Positions 45,894 to 60,200 of a stretch of DNA of 64,000 nucleotides are shown here, piece after piece. This DNA is from Agrypnia vestita. Taxonomy: Eukaryota > Arthropoda > Insecta > Trichoptera > Phryganeidae. Where the stretch lies: assembly GCA_016648135.1 (NCBI GenBank), contig JADDOH010023161.1:47625-111624 (forward strand), read 5' to 3'. The stretch's first letter is position 1. The number at the start of each line of letters is the position of its first letter. The position numbers and the translations under genes are program-made. A model generated the notes under the pieces. The model searched no databases, was not told the DNA's origin, and saw only the letters and a list, made by a program, of their open reading frames with translations.

Positions 45894-48800
45894 TGAATGA
45901 AAAGATGTCTACCAAATTGGTATTCAACCCCGAGGCTTGTATTATATTTGGGGACCTTTCTCTTAATTATTTTAATTTTACATTTCAGAAAATTTATCAA
46001 CTGTCAACAAATAAAATCAATCTTGCATTGAATGTTGGCTGGCTTAAAAATTGGTTGAAAATTTTCCACATAATTCCTGGAGGATGTCGGATTTTCTCCC
46101 AGAAGTTTATAAAAGTAAAAATGTTATACATATAATTTTTTAGAAATATTTTTCTGTATTGAAACTATCACTTTTTGTAAAAGTATTTGTAGGGAAGAAA
46201 TTCATTGTAGTATTATAAGTATGAAATCTTAAAGAAATGTTTATTCTGCACAAAAATCTCCAATGAAATTGGTTGTTTGGTGATTCAGGTGAAGTATTTT
46301 TGTTACCTTTTAAAAAAGCTTAATTTTTTTTGTCAATACATATTAGAAATACCACATATGTCATCAAATAGAAAGCAGAGAATATGGCAAATTTGTTATC
46401 AGAATCTGAAATATTATGATTCTTTTTTGCCTTTGCAGTAAGCAACTTCTGTGTTTAAGCCAAAAATCCTCAATGGTTGGAATCGCAATTCTCACATTAA
46501 TCATCACCGGGAGAAATAAAATGTACTTTTACATTTTTGTGAGAATATGAGAATGGAATTTGATAGATCCACTTTATTCAAAATGCTGTAATGCTAATTT
46601 CTTCAAATTGTGCCTTGGCAGACAGCATTGCGAAGCCGCCTACAGAGTACAAGCCTAATTTCAACGTTGAAAGTATTAACTTGACATTTAGAAGGAATAC
46701 ACAGTTTGGTTGTTATAATTTTTTGACTCAAATATATAACGTACGAAATTCTCCAAACGTAATACCCGAGCAAGTACTTCACTTCGTTTTCGCAACGGCT
46801 CAAGCGATTTATTCAACAATAATTTACATATTTACGATTATTCATGTATATATATTATAAAGAGTAAAAAAAATTGGTACAAATGTCCAAAACATATATC
46901 AAATATCTGTCGCTCAACGATTGCCAGCCATCACAGCATACGGATGTTCCTATCGGTGAACGGAGACGTGATGTATTGGCTGAAACAGAAACAGTCTATT
47001 AAAATTTGTACATTCAGGTATTGAGCTACATAAAATATCAATCTCCACAAAGGTATCACTGTATTTTTACTCGTCAATTTAATAGTTCTTAAAAATATTA
47101 TATTAGATATTCTCAATATTTTAAGATGATTGTCAATTTTAGAAGAGTGCAAGTATTAGATTACTAAATTGGACTCATTAAATACCATGGCCAAAATAAA
47201 CATTTCCTACTACAGATAGTGGTGCCCGTTTTGTTTCAAGAACATGCTTCGAAAAATATATCGGTTACAGTACTTTTAAATAATTTAGAACAATGAAAAC
47301 ATATTTCAGATTGTAATTGATGCATTTATGTATAAATAACAGAATTTAAATAACACAGTACTTCTACAATTGTTAAAACATCATGCAGCAATAAACTATG
47401 ACAATATATCTAAAGAACTATTAGAATACGAAATTATAGTATCGGAGATGATAATTATTAGTTACAAAAGCTCACCTTTTCAGTCTAAAGAGTGTTTTAT
47501 AAAAGATGACTGGTTGAAAATGCGATTAAATTCATCCATACAAAACATTTAAGCAAATTAAAAAGTTATGTGTTGTGCACATGTCCTAAATACCATCATG
47601 ATAATAACATGCACACAAGACACAAAAAGTGACCCAAGCAAATAATGACAAATATGGCATGGCCATGTTATAAAATTTTTAGTTACATTTAATCTATGCT
47701 AAAGTAAATTTTAATAACAATAAGATACTAAAACGTCTAAAGGATCTGCGTCATGAGAATTTAAGAAATAATAAACAGAACACTTTAAAAGTTGGCGTTA
47801 TAAAGAATATCTCGAAAATTACTTGTAAACACAGGAAACTGTAGCTTACAAGAGACAAAGGGTGATCATTAGATTTTTTAAATAAGATTCAATTTATGTA
47901 ATTTTAAAAATAAACATATTATGTACTTTATTTTAAAGGACGTCAAAATCATAACAGTACCAAAATCACAGTAAAACATAAAAATCATGCTGCAAATAAA
48001 GTTCTACAAAACGACGCAAAATTTTTGGTATATGTATTACGAAATCAACAGAAAAAAAAATGCTGTTAAGAAACAGAATGAAAAAATAACTTATTTTATC
48101 ACATCAAATTGTACAACATTAAATAGTACATGGTGCTACATAGTTTCTGGTTAGCGACAATACCTCCACCGAATGAAACACCTCAACTCCTGGCCGACTA
48201 TCATTCATTCAAGACTGGCAGTAAAGACCTGAGGATACGATACAAAAATACATTGGTTTAATAACGTAGCAGATGACAATGATACCATGGAGATGTGGGT
48301 ACTCTGAAAATGTTTTATAACAATCATACGATAGGTTACATTATATAATTACAATTTCAAGGACCACAAAAGCTAGCCAGATAATATAGACATATATGTA
48401 CAACCTACTTAATATAATCGGCAGCGGATTTAAAGAACAACGTTCACCGAATTTTGTTTGGCAAATGTTCTTGTCGAAAATGTCAATTGGCTCTTGTTGC
48501 AAAATGTCGATAGAGAGGTTGGAATCTTTTATCAAAGTGTCCACATAGACGACAAGTCCATCGAGGTTATATTGTTTATTAAATCCACTGCGAGATATAC
48601 ATGATTTCCTGAGTTGCTTTCCCATGTAAACCTGGCTCTATGAGATTTTGGAGAATACAATACGTACGTACAAACACAGAATAAAGCCAAATATAGATAG
48701 TGAAACACCTCAAAAATATCAGATCCTGAATGACTGTGAAAACTTAACCAGTAACATAACAGTATTTTAGAAATAATATGTACACTCCAAATATTAATAT

Positions 48801-51800
48801 TCTAAGATAATGATTGACTGCGAGCATGAAACCTCAGTTTTAGAAATAGCTGCTGATGTGATGAAACTAAGCCGGTTTATTAGTATTTTAATCATTGGAT
48901 TGTCCATCCTCCACCTGGAATAGATTGCTAAACTTACAATAATGGTAAAAGTTTGTTAAGTCATTAGTTCTTCTGGAATGTCATCCATCTTAATCATCGG
49001 CGAAACTACAGTGGAACCGTACCACGATAGGTACCGGTTCGGGTGAGCCACCAGAGTGCCATCTCTTGATAATATGGGAAAGAAGAAGATATTAGACGAC
49101 CAATATATTAATATACATTATGTAAACATGCTCATCAATGGTGTTTGTAAAAATAAATTAATATATGTTGGGTTATGTTAGTCCATTAACTTGAACGTAA
49201 ATAAAAGTACTAGTTCACCAGATTGCAAAATAAGAGTTTTGCATTACACATTGCAAATATTTTTTTACAGGACCCTAACTTTCTAAAAGGGAATATAAAA
49301 CATTACTTACCTAGATAAACCTTTGAAATTTTACCCAGAATAATGGCACATTCGAATGCAAATATTTTTTGTTGAATTTTTTCAATAAAACATGATTTTT
49401 GCAAAAAAATGAATTTTTCATGGTAAAATAAAAAGTAAAGAATATATTTAGAAGCATTATTCCACTGGGTCCAAGTTTGAAATATGTTTTAGGTTTCTAG
49501 AAACTAGTTCATTCCATATCTAGTTAATGGACCAATTCAGATTATACAAGGAATAGCATAATTAGCCGTAATTTATTTATAAAAATTATACCTCGGTGAA
49601 ATTAAATTTATAAAAACATAATTTCATGCTGGTTGCAAGAAAACTATGTTCAGTTTACAGTTTCGCTTAAATCTATCGACTACGAACATAAAACAATTTA
49701 AAACAATAATAAATATAAGAAGCACACATGACTGACTACACTGAAACAAGTAGAATAAATAACTAAAAATACCTTTTTGTTCCGAAATAATTGTCGGTAA
49801 AAGACCTGGCAACCCAAAATAAATGTAACACAATTAATAAAAATGCGGCAATACTCTTCTGAGGCTTTGTATATTGCAACAGATACAAGCGTTACTTCAC
49901 ATCTAACAAATATTTTGTAAAGACCATGATCTCTATAAAAAATTGCAAATATCATTTGCATATTTTTTCTGTTAAATTCAACTCACTGTTAGCAATATTC
50001 AAATGTTTAAAAGATATTCAAACTACTAATATTTTCCTTCTGTGCTATCAGAATTGTTTAATGTCAATTGATTTGTAAAATACTCCCAAATTATTTATTT
50101 GATGTGAAATCAGTGAAAGACCTCTAGCAAGAATGATTTTAATTAAATTAGACACTTTGGAAATCAGAATCAAGTGTGTGAATGATACAAATATGCATGT
50201 CGGACCAAGGCACTTTAATATTCTTGTGCCTACAGCTTGATGTGTAAAGAAAAGACTTACTTTGTAGCCGGCAACACTTATTTATAAAGATATATATCAA
50301 ATAATTAATCAGTGTATGATTGATTGAATTAGTAACAATCATTGATCAATGATTCTATCAGTACCAGTCACTAAATTTACTAGAAGCCTTTTTCAAATTA
50401 TAATATATGTATGAATAAAGGGGGTGGATTGTCAGAAAAATTACGATGATGTGCTTATGAAGACATTAAATACATAGTTCAATAGTATGGTAAACCAAAA
50501 ATATATGTATGAGAGCATCAATGATATTGGCGTATAAAGAGTTTTGGCATGATTGACAATAATAAAACATTTGCTCTACATAGTTTAACCATTAACAGTG
50601 TAAACACAAAATTACTCATGCAAGAAATAAGAGAGATTACATTTAGATTATCCAGCTCAAATGTGTTAAACTTGGAGATATGTAGATCACATTGCGAGTC
50701 AACTTCAATTTTTTTTTAATAATTTGGCATACTTGCAGAATTTAATTATATTGATATAGATACTGAGTTATATGTTTAAAATGTGGTAAATTTAACCTTT
50801 GTTGGTTTAATTGTGTTAAATTAAGATTGTGTTAAAAGAACATGGAACAGTTGAGTGTTGAATAAGTAAAATTAAAAACCAAATTTATTAATCAATTAAA
50901 TTAATTCTGAAAAAATTGCAACTTCACAAAAAGAATGTGTTCTTTAGTAAAAGTAAAATTAATTTCATTAAGTGTTATGTCACCGGAATGGAATTTTTTA
51001 ACATGCCAACTATTTTAACTGCTTCAAAAGATGGGCTTGCTGTATGCTGTTGTGGTTCTCTAATAATTTTTAAGTATTGGGTACTCCCTCTTATAAAAGA
51101 TATCAACTGCTCCCAGGTAAAGTAATGTAATTTGTTAGAATGTAATATTTTATTATGGTAACATCAAATATACAAGTATCTCTATCCGTTGTTGTATATA
51201 ACCTGTGATTTTTTAATAAAATGTTCGCTTATTAGCATGATAACTATCATATTGTTTAATTTCATTTTTATCAGATTATGGGTCATTTTACCATTTTAAC
51301 TATCACGTTACCATTTTAACATGAAGGTCATTTTAAGTTTAAAAGATAATGGAATACATAATATTTGCAAAATACTAAAGCAAGTCACGTTAGAGGGGCA
51401 GATATATTTAACACCCTCAAAAGAAAGTGCACAAATTATGTCATTTTTAAGAATGCTCATGAGACACAATGAGAAAAGCGTAAAGGTGGATTTATATCAG
51501 TTGATTCAATCTTGTCTCAACATAAAAATTTATCACCATTCCTTGTATGTCACTCTCTATGGAGATGCATTAGAAATACATTTTGATAATACTGTCCTGT
51601 GAAGAATAAATAGATTACATTTTTCTTTTTTTATAATTTATGAAGATCTTCAGGAATATGACCGACTGGCCGAAATATGTCCCAATCTGAATTAGCCTTG
51701 CAAATAATTACTGCTTACTCACATGCACTGGTTGTGATTAAGACATTTTATACATAAAATGTGTTTGCTTTTGGACAAATACGTGATTTAATATGATAAA

Positions 51801-53599
51801 AGATTTTAATAACTAAAAAACTTACTCCTCACATACATGTCTTCCCAAGAACTCACTCAATTAGGAGAGGTTAAAGGATATTCAAAAACATCTGGCTTGC
51901 TTTTTTAACTATAGTAACTTTAAATTGGACATTACATACATGGTTAGAATGTCAAATTAATTATTTTTATTCTATTCGGGTTTTATTTATTTTACTTGGT
52001 ACAGTTATTGTTTTTCTGAGTCAAATTAGACATACATATTGCAATAATGCGATTTTGCATCAATAATAATTTTCATAAAACTGTTTACACATAATTTCCT
52101 CCTAAATTTTTGTGATACCAAGCCAATGTATTAAAATAAAAATAGATATTATTAATTATATACCAATACATACATTATCTACACAGATTTTACGGTGGCT
52201 AAGCAAAGCTTACAATTACGTGTATTTGTAGCGAAATAAGCGTGAAGTGCTTACTGGACATACCTATACAATTTGAATATGAAGAAATAGAAAGCGGGTC
52301 TATACATTGATTTGGAATGAATTGAATTAACTTCTTTCCATAGAATGAGGTGAAGTCCCCACTTTCAGAAGACTATGCATAAGATGATAAATAAGTCAGT
52401 GTACCTGGTCTAAAACATGGAACGACATGGAGTATGGAGGTATATAGAAAAAACATTGCCAACTTTTTCTACACGCATGTGCCAATGAAAAATTGTATAA
52501 TTTTGACATTGATATATTTTATAACAATGTCAAAATTTGAGAAGGCACAAATTTCATCATTGTTTAATCAACTTATAACATTTTTTCAGCTTACTTATAG
52601 CGATTGATGTCGAAATAAGTTAATAGTGGACAAGAATTTAAATTACACGCAAAATGTAATAATTCAGTGTATGCTTCAAGAATTATTAAACAAGAGTGTA
52701 ATGTATTTGTCTAAATTAATTATTTTGGATGTGTATGGAAATGTGGAAAGAGGAATACCGGGAGATACTTAGATTAGTCAATATTACATACGGCCAACAG
52801 TGCAACACACTAAGTGCTCATGTGTGTTACATCCGTGTTCTGTGATTGGTCAAACAAAAATCCACTGAAAAATAAAGTGTGATAAAACTAGAAACACACA
52901 CAAACCAAAAAAATTATATACATAATCATCAAAGGGTAACCACGAAAACTTGATCATCGACGAGGGAAATTAAATCACTAATCTAAACAACTTACATGAT
53001 AACTGGTTGAAGATGATCAAGTTATCTTGGAACACAATAAATAATACACTCAAAGCATCGGTGTTACCATCCCTCGTTGCTGTAATATACAAGTAAACTC
53101 GTGTATACAATACAGGACCTTTATATTACCCGGAACATTACACTCATTTCAAACCACCCATAACATATTTGTGTATATCAATACGTTCCTTCCAAAACAC
53201 AAAAACTGACAAAAATAAAACACTGCAAGAGAATAGGTATACATACTAACTTATTCTGAAAATCACAATACTGTTATTTGTTACTCCAACACTCAAAATA
53301 TAGAAACATCAAGACAAAAATATGTATTTCTATCATTGTGTCGAAAATATTGTTATTTTCAGAAAAAGTCTGATAATATGTAGTTGTCAATTGTCAAAAT
53401 ACAGGTTGTGATCAAATAAACTTCAAAGTAACTAAGATATTAGACAAATTAAGATATTTTTTTAGTAAACATGTGTGAGATGAATACACTGTTTCAGTAG
53501 AAAATAATGTTTGTGATAATTATAATGTTTTAACAGAAAGGCAAATAAGGCTGCACAGAATGTGTTCTGACTACACTCCAGTACATACATATTATATTA
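45894..53599. other. Long AT-rich stretch without a gene I can defend
   Basis: Several isolated frames occur (46591-46860, 48341-48625, 50916-51125, 51321-51602). None shows a known domain together with good splice or initiation context. Part of it could be intron or 3' UTR of the minus-strand C1-domain gene that enters from the right; its exon after 54579 was not found with confidence. Confidence 0.35.
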
Positions 53600-53770
53600 T
53601 TTGGATTTATTTTATTTTATTTACGCTTCAACAGGCCAAGAGGCCCAATTACAGAAGCGAAAAACATCGCAAAACACCCAAGCTTGAGTAAATCACATAA
53701 ATTGAATGGGACCTCACCGGGAATCGAACGCGGAACCCTCGGTGTGAGAAGCCAGACATTTTAATGGATA
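53600..53770 (-). mobile_element. tRNA-derived SINE (truncated), second family
   Basis: On the minus strand: TCTGGCTTCTCACACCGAGG, then a good pol III B box GCGTTCGATTCCCGG, a body (GGGCCTCTTGGCCTGTTGAA) and a tail GCGTAAATAAAATAAAATAA. The 5' A box is missing. Different tail from the SINE-like copies at 11.7, 12.4 and 23.9 kb. Confidence 0.5.
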
Positions 53771-54029
53771 AAAAAATTTTTTAGAGAAATAAATTTCAAA
53801 AAAGTTAGTGCTGTCCTGTAATTTCTTCATATTGTATATCCTGCTGCAACTGTTTGAAATTGCTTTATGTATTCACAATTTGAAATCTGTACATGTGTAT
53901 AAATATAGAGCTATTTGCTAGAAATCATTACATTAGTCAATTTAATCTGTAAAGAACGTTATCGAAAAAAATTGAAAAAAAATTTGTTGTGAAGATTTCT
54001 GAATTTCCGTAATTTATAATACATATCCA

Positions 54030-54430
54030 GGATGTCTCGTAGCTAGCAGCAAAAATTTCAGAGGAGTCTTTTTCATTCAATTTTGAATACAAAATATTCT
54101 TTACACTTTGTATGAAATGTCGAAAGTTATGGAGATAATCGACATCAAAGATTGCATTTTTTCAATATTTCTATAAAACATCAGACTATCACTGTTCTTA
54201 TATGGAGAATCAAAAATTTGTTTAATTTAATAAAAGTCAAATAAATTGACAAAAACCTTACAAAAAAAATATTTTTCAAATTTCTGCAAGAATTTAATTA
54301 TTTTACTTGACTTGTATCAAAGCTAATGGATTTTTGATATAGATTACTTTCATGTGTAAAGAATATTTTCTATCCTAAATTGAATGAAAAAGACCCCTTG
54401 ACGTTTTTGCGGCTAGCTAGAGACACTCTG
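54030..54430. mobile_element. Foldback MITE family B, diverged copy
   Basis: Left end ATCCAGGATGTCTCGTAGCT, AGCAGCAAAAATTTC mirrors right end TTTTTGCGGCTAGCTAGAGA. Further in, TTTCATTCAATTTTGAATAC mirrors TCCTAAATTGAATGAAAAAG, and TATTCTTTACACTTTG mirrors TGTGTAAAGAATATTT. It is close to the C1-gene exon at 54579. A one-armed relative is at 59040-59150. Confidence 0.6.
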
Positions 54431-54578
54431 ATCTACTTTTATCAAGTATTGCTACATAAAGGTCCGCTATTGGAGAATAAATAATAGTGAATAATAAAAC
54501 AAATATGATAAAAAGGTGAGAGTCGAATAAACGGGGAACAGAATGCGAAGGATTGGTGTGCTGGTAGAAGAGACTTAC

Positions 54579-57500
54579 AGTTCTATGGTGTGGATGGTTG
54601 AATGCGCACAGTTGTGCAGCACTCTGACATGGCAGTGTTTGTGGCATTGCATCAGGCAGTCTCGGCACTCGTAGCCCTGCCAGGACAAATTATAAATTAA
54701 GACAATCTATATTAAAGAATGACATAAAAATGTTATAATTGTTCAGTAATCAACCTCTCAATAAATATGTAAAATATACTCAATGCTATTCGAATTATAC
54801 CTAAATTATTTATAAACTTCACCAGTGGTGACATCTCTCATTCATATGCAAAATCATTTTATTGTCAAATGACGCTTCAGTCGATAAGGTAGAGTTTGAT
54901 TGCCAATTTCTAACCAATCATTGTCATTTATAAATATAGGTCAAAAACAAAAAACCTTTTTGCATTTTCATACATTTCATTGTCTTTATTTTTGCTTCTG
55001 ACCTTGCTTTTTCCCTCAAACACCCTCTCACCTTATGGTATTGTTTTTTCAATCGTTTCCGTACATATATCTTAAATAAAGAAGTAAATTGCCCTTATAA
55101 ATATTATAATATTTTTGATATTCATAGCATTAACATTGTGGCTGAACATAATTAAAACTAAGAATGATTATTAATTTTTAGGTTGGTACAAATAATCTTT
55201 TAAATGTCAACCAGCTTTTATATCACTATATCTTCATTAGGATGATTGTACAATAACTTTTCCATAAGATAAAATATTTAAAGGAATCAAGTGTCGGGCG
55301 GAGGCATGACCTCATTTATTATGGTAATGTGAGCAGTTATTGAGCAGTATCGAAACAATCAATATTAAAAATAATCAAAGAAGTTCATACAAAACATTCG
55401 TTAGATTTGAAATTAATAAACAATCTGTGAAAGAAACACATTTAAATAAATATAATAAATGCATCTCTGTGACTGAAACAAAGCGCAATACGGAGGGGCT
55501 CACATTTATACCCTGATCCCTTGGGCAAGAGTAGTTGGTGCTAAACTGACCACGTACATTGTGATTACAAATGCAGTGTGATTTCCCTGAACCAACCAAA
55601 TACGCTTTGGTTAGAAATATGCAAATAATTTTTGATTTTTTCTCACCTGTTTACCGATCCGCCTGGCAATGTTTTTATTACAGACTTGACACACGATTCC
55701 CCTGGGAAACAATTAAAAATAATTAACTATATATTATCAACATGATAGCACTTCAAGCAAGATTATATTTATTTACTACATCATAATATACTACATCATA
55801 ACATAATAGTGTTTTGCTAAGACATTCTTTTGCAATATATCGAATTCGGCCAAGAACATTACGATAGCCAAACTGAATACTAGTACAGCTCAGCACATTT
55901 TAGAAGTTAAAATTACGAAGCCCTTCTAAAGGTTTAAACATGGAGGCAAATTATAGTCTATTTTATAATTATTTATGCACAATAAAATCACATTTTAATT
56001 ATCTAATTACAATTTTTCAAATCATAATCCTTCAATAATCATAATTCTGTGACAACTAAAACAAATTTAGATTTATCTTCTGTGTATAGTTTTCTGGGAT
56101 ATTTTGCCATGTATATATGTGACCTATCGGGTCGACGTTTCGGATGACATTGCAGGGACCATCATCAGGGCTGATTTTGATGGCAAAATGCATTCAATAC
56201 ATTATATAGAACGTTTGGATGCAAAACCGCCACTATCCATATGGGCTCCATATGGATAGTGGTGGTTTTGCATGTATACGCCACATATAGTATGATTTAA
56301 ATACATTTATGCCATTTTAAATGCACAAGATTAAAAAGCCATTATGTTAAAACACATTTATCTGTGTAAATGTGTGTGAGCATGTTATCCATAAATAAAT
56401 CACAAAAAATAAAATTTTCTTACAATTTATATCCTTTGATAGTTAAATAAGATAGATAATATTTTTCATGTTTGAAATTTATTGATTATAATTTTTCGCG
56501 AAATACTATAAAAATAAGTAAAACCCCGTTAATTTGTATTTTCTGACAGTTTCATTTTCACTTAAGGCAATCGTCTGGCAATGTGAGCAAAATTAACCCA
56601 TTTTTTCCATATCTTCTCTTGCATTTTGTATCACATTTTTGTATGGAAAGATAAAAAATCAAAATTTATTCATGAGGTTCCATATATTTTAAATACGGAT
56701 ATTTTACTAAAATGACACAAACTAAATTATTTAATCAATTAATAAATTACCAAACCAATGAAGTTTTTAAAATGAAGAAAATTGCTCCACCTTATATGAT
56801 TTGTGACATGTCTTTTTTTTCAAAATATTATAATAAAAAAATTATCTTAAATTTACTAAATATTTAAAAAAAACTGTTGGTTTAATTACAAACTATATTT
56901 AAAAAAAAACAGTATTCAAAAATTTTTTTTTGTGTTTTTTCAAACCCTTTTTGCCTAGTTAACAACTTTTTTACTTTAATAAAATAATTCGTAATCGTTT
57001 CAAAAACCCCGGATCATAAATCAACATTTTATATAAATATAAACAGTGAAACTCGCTTAATATGTTTTCCCGCCAAATAAGATTGCATTGATTGGTCCAA
57101 AAAAAATTCGTACACATCAGTATGGCACTACTTTTATGTATACAGCGGTATTGTCGCTGCCTTGTAGTACCTGGTACATTTTCGGTTACATACATGAAAT
57201 CGGAGAATTTTATGTACGCTTTTTTTAATTTTAAGCCTTGATCCATGTAGATGTTTCTAATAATAGTGTAATCAAATAATGTAATGTAATACAAATATGT
57301 AATGTAATCTGTTTTTTAGAATACATGTAAATATATATGTAGGCATGTATGTCAATTTTTTCACTAAATAAGTGTGCCTTCGGTTATGAGTTTTGCGAAA
57401 TGTTCGCAGATTTCAAATTTATGGATTCAACTAACTCATTGAATGAATATAATTTCAAATTAACGGGGATTTACAGCAGTAACATTACTCACTATATATT

Positions 57501-60107
57501 AAAAGTATAGCGAATATACTAAGATCCAAGGGTAAATGGTTTAATTTTTTATTGATAAAGTCAAACGACAACACAAATATGAGATCACTCTAAATATGTT
57601 TTACAAACCGTTGTTGATAATTGTTAATCGTATTGATGATAATCGGTGCCCTTAAAATAAAAATATAAAAATAAATAATGCAGGAAAAGCTAAACAAAAT
57701 AGTTTTCAGGGCTGGTTGCCCCAAATATAAAAAAAATCATCTTCATACTATCATCTCTTACTTTTAAATGTGCAATTCTCTTTAAAAATATTTACATTAA
57801 AAATAGTGCATATCAAAATAGACATGATTTTGTGTTCAATGTGTTGTTTTCAAATAGTGCAAAAACTGGAGAGAATAAGAGATATGTACAACAGCTCTTA
57901 AACTTTTGTAATTCATTCGTCAAGGAAGAGTAATATAAATATAACTAACCCTGCCAAGTGCTTGGCAACGAAGGTGTGATCGTTGAAGATGTGCAGCTTG
58001 GTTCCCTTGCGCCGCCAACGCGACCGTTGCGCGATGTTCAGCGGCACCAGGAAGTGCTTGCGGACTCCATTGTCCGTGGTCTCCAATACCAAGGTAGACG
58101 CCTCATGCAGGTAGGTCCTTGTTGAGGCCCCTGATACGCCGGACATTTCACTTATCGATGATCTGGAGTCAGAAAATTTCAATGTTTTGTGATGGTAATG
58201 ATGATTAATTTCATTTAAAATGTCAATTCCAATCCTTATTTACATAAACAATACTTTAGATATTATTTTTCAAATATTATAGTAGCTTTATAATGACTAA
58301 TGCAAAAATAAAGTGAAGTTGTATTATAACAACTTTTATTTCGGTGTCAAGAAATACTTCTAACAATACTAAAAGGGATTTTTGAGTCTTTTACATATGG
58401 TCGGATACATTACTACCTTTGGTTATAAAATATCATCCAGAAACGCAATGAAATGTCTCTGGAAGATAAAAAAGAGACAAATAATCTGTTTATTTCCATT
58501 CTAATGTATCAACTCAGCATCCAATCAGATTGAACTTAGCTTCAGATTTGTATCAGTCGGCAATTCCTATCAAGAATTGGGATCATCATTTTGGATGCAT
58601 TGAATCAAACGAAAACCAAAAATGTTTTAATGTCATTGGGACCTATACATAATTTAAATATAGAAAAATCCCATTAATTTGAAACCCAATAATTTGAAAT
58701 TTGTCATAATTCTAATTTTCTAAATCATGAAACACAAAATTCTAATTTTATTAATTTATGATTATTAATTTAATTGATGCAAAAACCCCTGTAATTCACC
58801 AATAGTCTCCTTATTGGCCCTGCACTTTCACCATTTAGTTCGGCATTATTTTAAGTGGTTGACCCCGCCACGCCGCCTCTTACACAAATGAATTAATACA
58901 AATTTTAAAAAGGCTCAGAAATCCTTAAAAGTAACTTGACAGTAGAGACTGCAGTGTACAGGTTGAGAGTATAGTTCAACATTTACAGAAAATTTTTCAG
59001 AAATATTAAAAGAAAAAATTCAAACTTTGATAAAATGTAAATGTTGATATTTCACCCAAAGTGTAAAGAATATTTTCTATTCAAAATTGAATGAAGAAGA
59101 CTTCATTGAAGTTTTTGTAATAGCTACGTGGCTCCCTGTATATTAACAAATATATTTATTAAATTCACTCACCTCAGTGAGCTATTTCACCAGGAAATGT
59201 TGAAAAGCAGCAGAAAAAATAAAGTGTAAAATGTGTTTAGCTAATTATTGGTGATACAACAACAACAACAATAATATTACAACAAGGAGAATCAACAGGA
59301 CTTAATAATCGTTTAGCCATGTTGTCAATTAATTAATATGGTGAGTTTATTCTCTGGGCCAAAAAAACAATATTTTATTTTTATTCATGCAAACAAGCTT
59401 GTGAGAAGTCTTACACCATATGAAATTATTTTTCATTATCTTAACAGTGTCATAATTATCTTATTAATGAAAATGACATGGATTATATGATACTCTTTAC
59501 AGTCGACTTGATAAGTGCAACATACATGTATTAAAAAAAGAGCAATATTATTTTCAATATCAGGCTTGTCTTACTAGCCCTCCATGACACAAATATCAAT
59601 GTTATAGCGATAATATTGATTCTGTAGCAACTCCATATTGGACTACCTACCATTGGACTTGAAAACTTTCAGCATAAATTGTAGTTTTTAATGTTATGTT
59701 TTGAAAATGTTGTGTTGTGAATCAATTACGTATCAGTAATTGTATTTTCTCTCCTAAATACTTATATGCAAAAGTCTACTTGGATGGCAGCTAATACTTT
59801 GTCAAAGTGCACAGATCTACTTGGATAGCAAATAACACTTTGTCAGAGTACAGAGATCTACTTTGACTGTAGATAATTTCTCAGAGTACAGTGGTCTACT
59901 TGGATGGTAGATTCGAATCAAGTATTTTAAAACTAAATACATGGGGTATGTTCGCTATAAAATTTCTATGTGTTAAAGATACATATTTCGAAGATAAAAA
60001 CCTTCTGGAATTTCTGGATTCGTCTCCAGATTGTATGGGAGAACTGGTTGAAGATGGTCCGCCGGAGTGGATGTTTCTCGAAGGTGATGGGACAGACAAG
60101 GAGTTAT
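54579..60107 (-). CDS. C1-domain protein of unidentified family (four exons, partial)
   Basis: Minus-strand exons, in order: 60107-60002, 58162-57950, 55701-55647, 54676-54579. Acceptors and donors are GT..AG, and all phases agree (enters with 1 base carried, exits with 2). Product: a Ser/Pro-rich linker (NSLSVPSPSRNIHSGG, SRRSSISEMSGVSGAS), a basic segment (HFLVPLNIAQRSRWRRKGTK), then a C1 zinc domain starting HTFVAKH whose spacing is exactly HX12CX2CX14CX2CX4HX2CX7C, ending IHTIEL. The Pro and Trp-Gly of diacylglycerol-binding C1 domains are missing, so lipid binding is doubtful. The donor chosen for the first exon (AAG/GTTTTT) is weak. Upstream exons lie beyond the window; the next exon downstream was not found. 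I could not assign the family. Confidence 0.65.
56090..56185 (-). repeat. Hammerhead-like repeat, minus-strand copy
   Basis: On the minus strand: CTGATGA (complement of 56162-56168), TGGTCCCTGCAATGTCATCC, GAAA (complement of 56138-56141), CGTCGACCCGATAGGTC, then ATGGCAAAATATCCCAGAAA. Both core boxes are intact, and this copy can form a GACC/GGTC inner helix after GAAAC. It lies in an intron of the C1-domain gene and in its sense orientation. Confidence 0.5.
56221..56271. repeat. 24-bp hairpin beside the hammerhead-like copy
   Basis: GCAAAACCGCCACTATCCAT followed by ATGG pairs with CCATATGGATAGTGGTGGTT followed by TTGC, with a three-base loop (GCT) and one mismatched pair. Confidence 0.65.
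58163..60001. other. Intron of the C1-domain gene
   Basis: Includes a one-armed MITE family B relative at 59040-59150 (GTGTAAAGAATATTTTCTAT, AAAATTGAATGAAGAAGACT, GTAATAGCTACGTGGCTCCC) and a three-fold reiteration of ATCTACTTGGAT-type words (59780-59910). No exon is recognised. Confidence 0.4.
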
Positions 60108-60200
60108 CTGTAAAAAAAATAACAAAACATGATTTATTTTGCTTTTTCATAAAAATAATCAAAATATATATCAAACTTGAGAAAGCCTGCAAAATACACA

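Larger units (their letters stand above)
54677..57949. other. Introns of the C1-domain gene
   Basis: Apart from the exon 55647-55701, the hammerhead-like copy and the 24-bp hairpin near 56.1-56.3 kb, this is AT-rich intron sequence without further recognised features. Confidence 0.4.

Noticed and set aside
46591..46860. 89-codon plus-strand frame preceded by a possible acceptor (TTGGCAG)
   Set aside because: No domain, no donor and a low-complexity end. It could be chance.
48341..48625. 94-codon minus-strand frame as terminal exon of the C1-domain gene
   Set aside because: An acceptor-like CAG exists near 48622, but the frame that fits the C1 exon phase closes after about 34 codons and neither frame resembles a known C terminus.
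50916..51125. 69-codon plus-strand frame ending at a possible donor (CAGGTAAAG)
   Set aside because: Hydrophobic AT-rich frame without a known motif. One splice-like site is not enough.
51321..51602. 93-codon plus-strand frame (starts MKVILSLKDNGIHNICKIL)
   Set aside because: It looks protein-like in composition, but there is no recognisable domain, no convincing acceptor upstream, and stops lie directly before it. Left unannotated.
54417..54668. 83-codon minus-strand frame as a separate small gene
   Set aside because: It overlaps the C1 exon 54579-54676 in a different frame. The zinc-ligand frame is the meaningful one.
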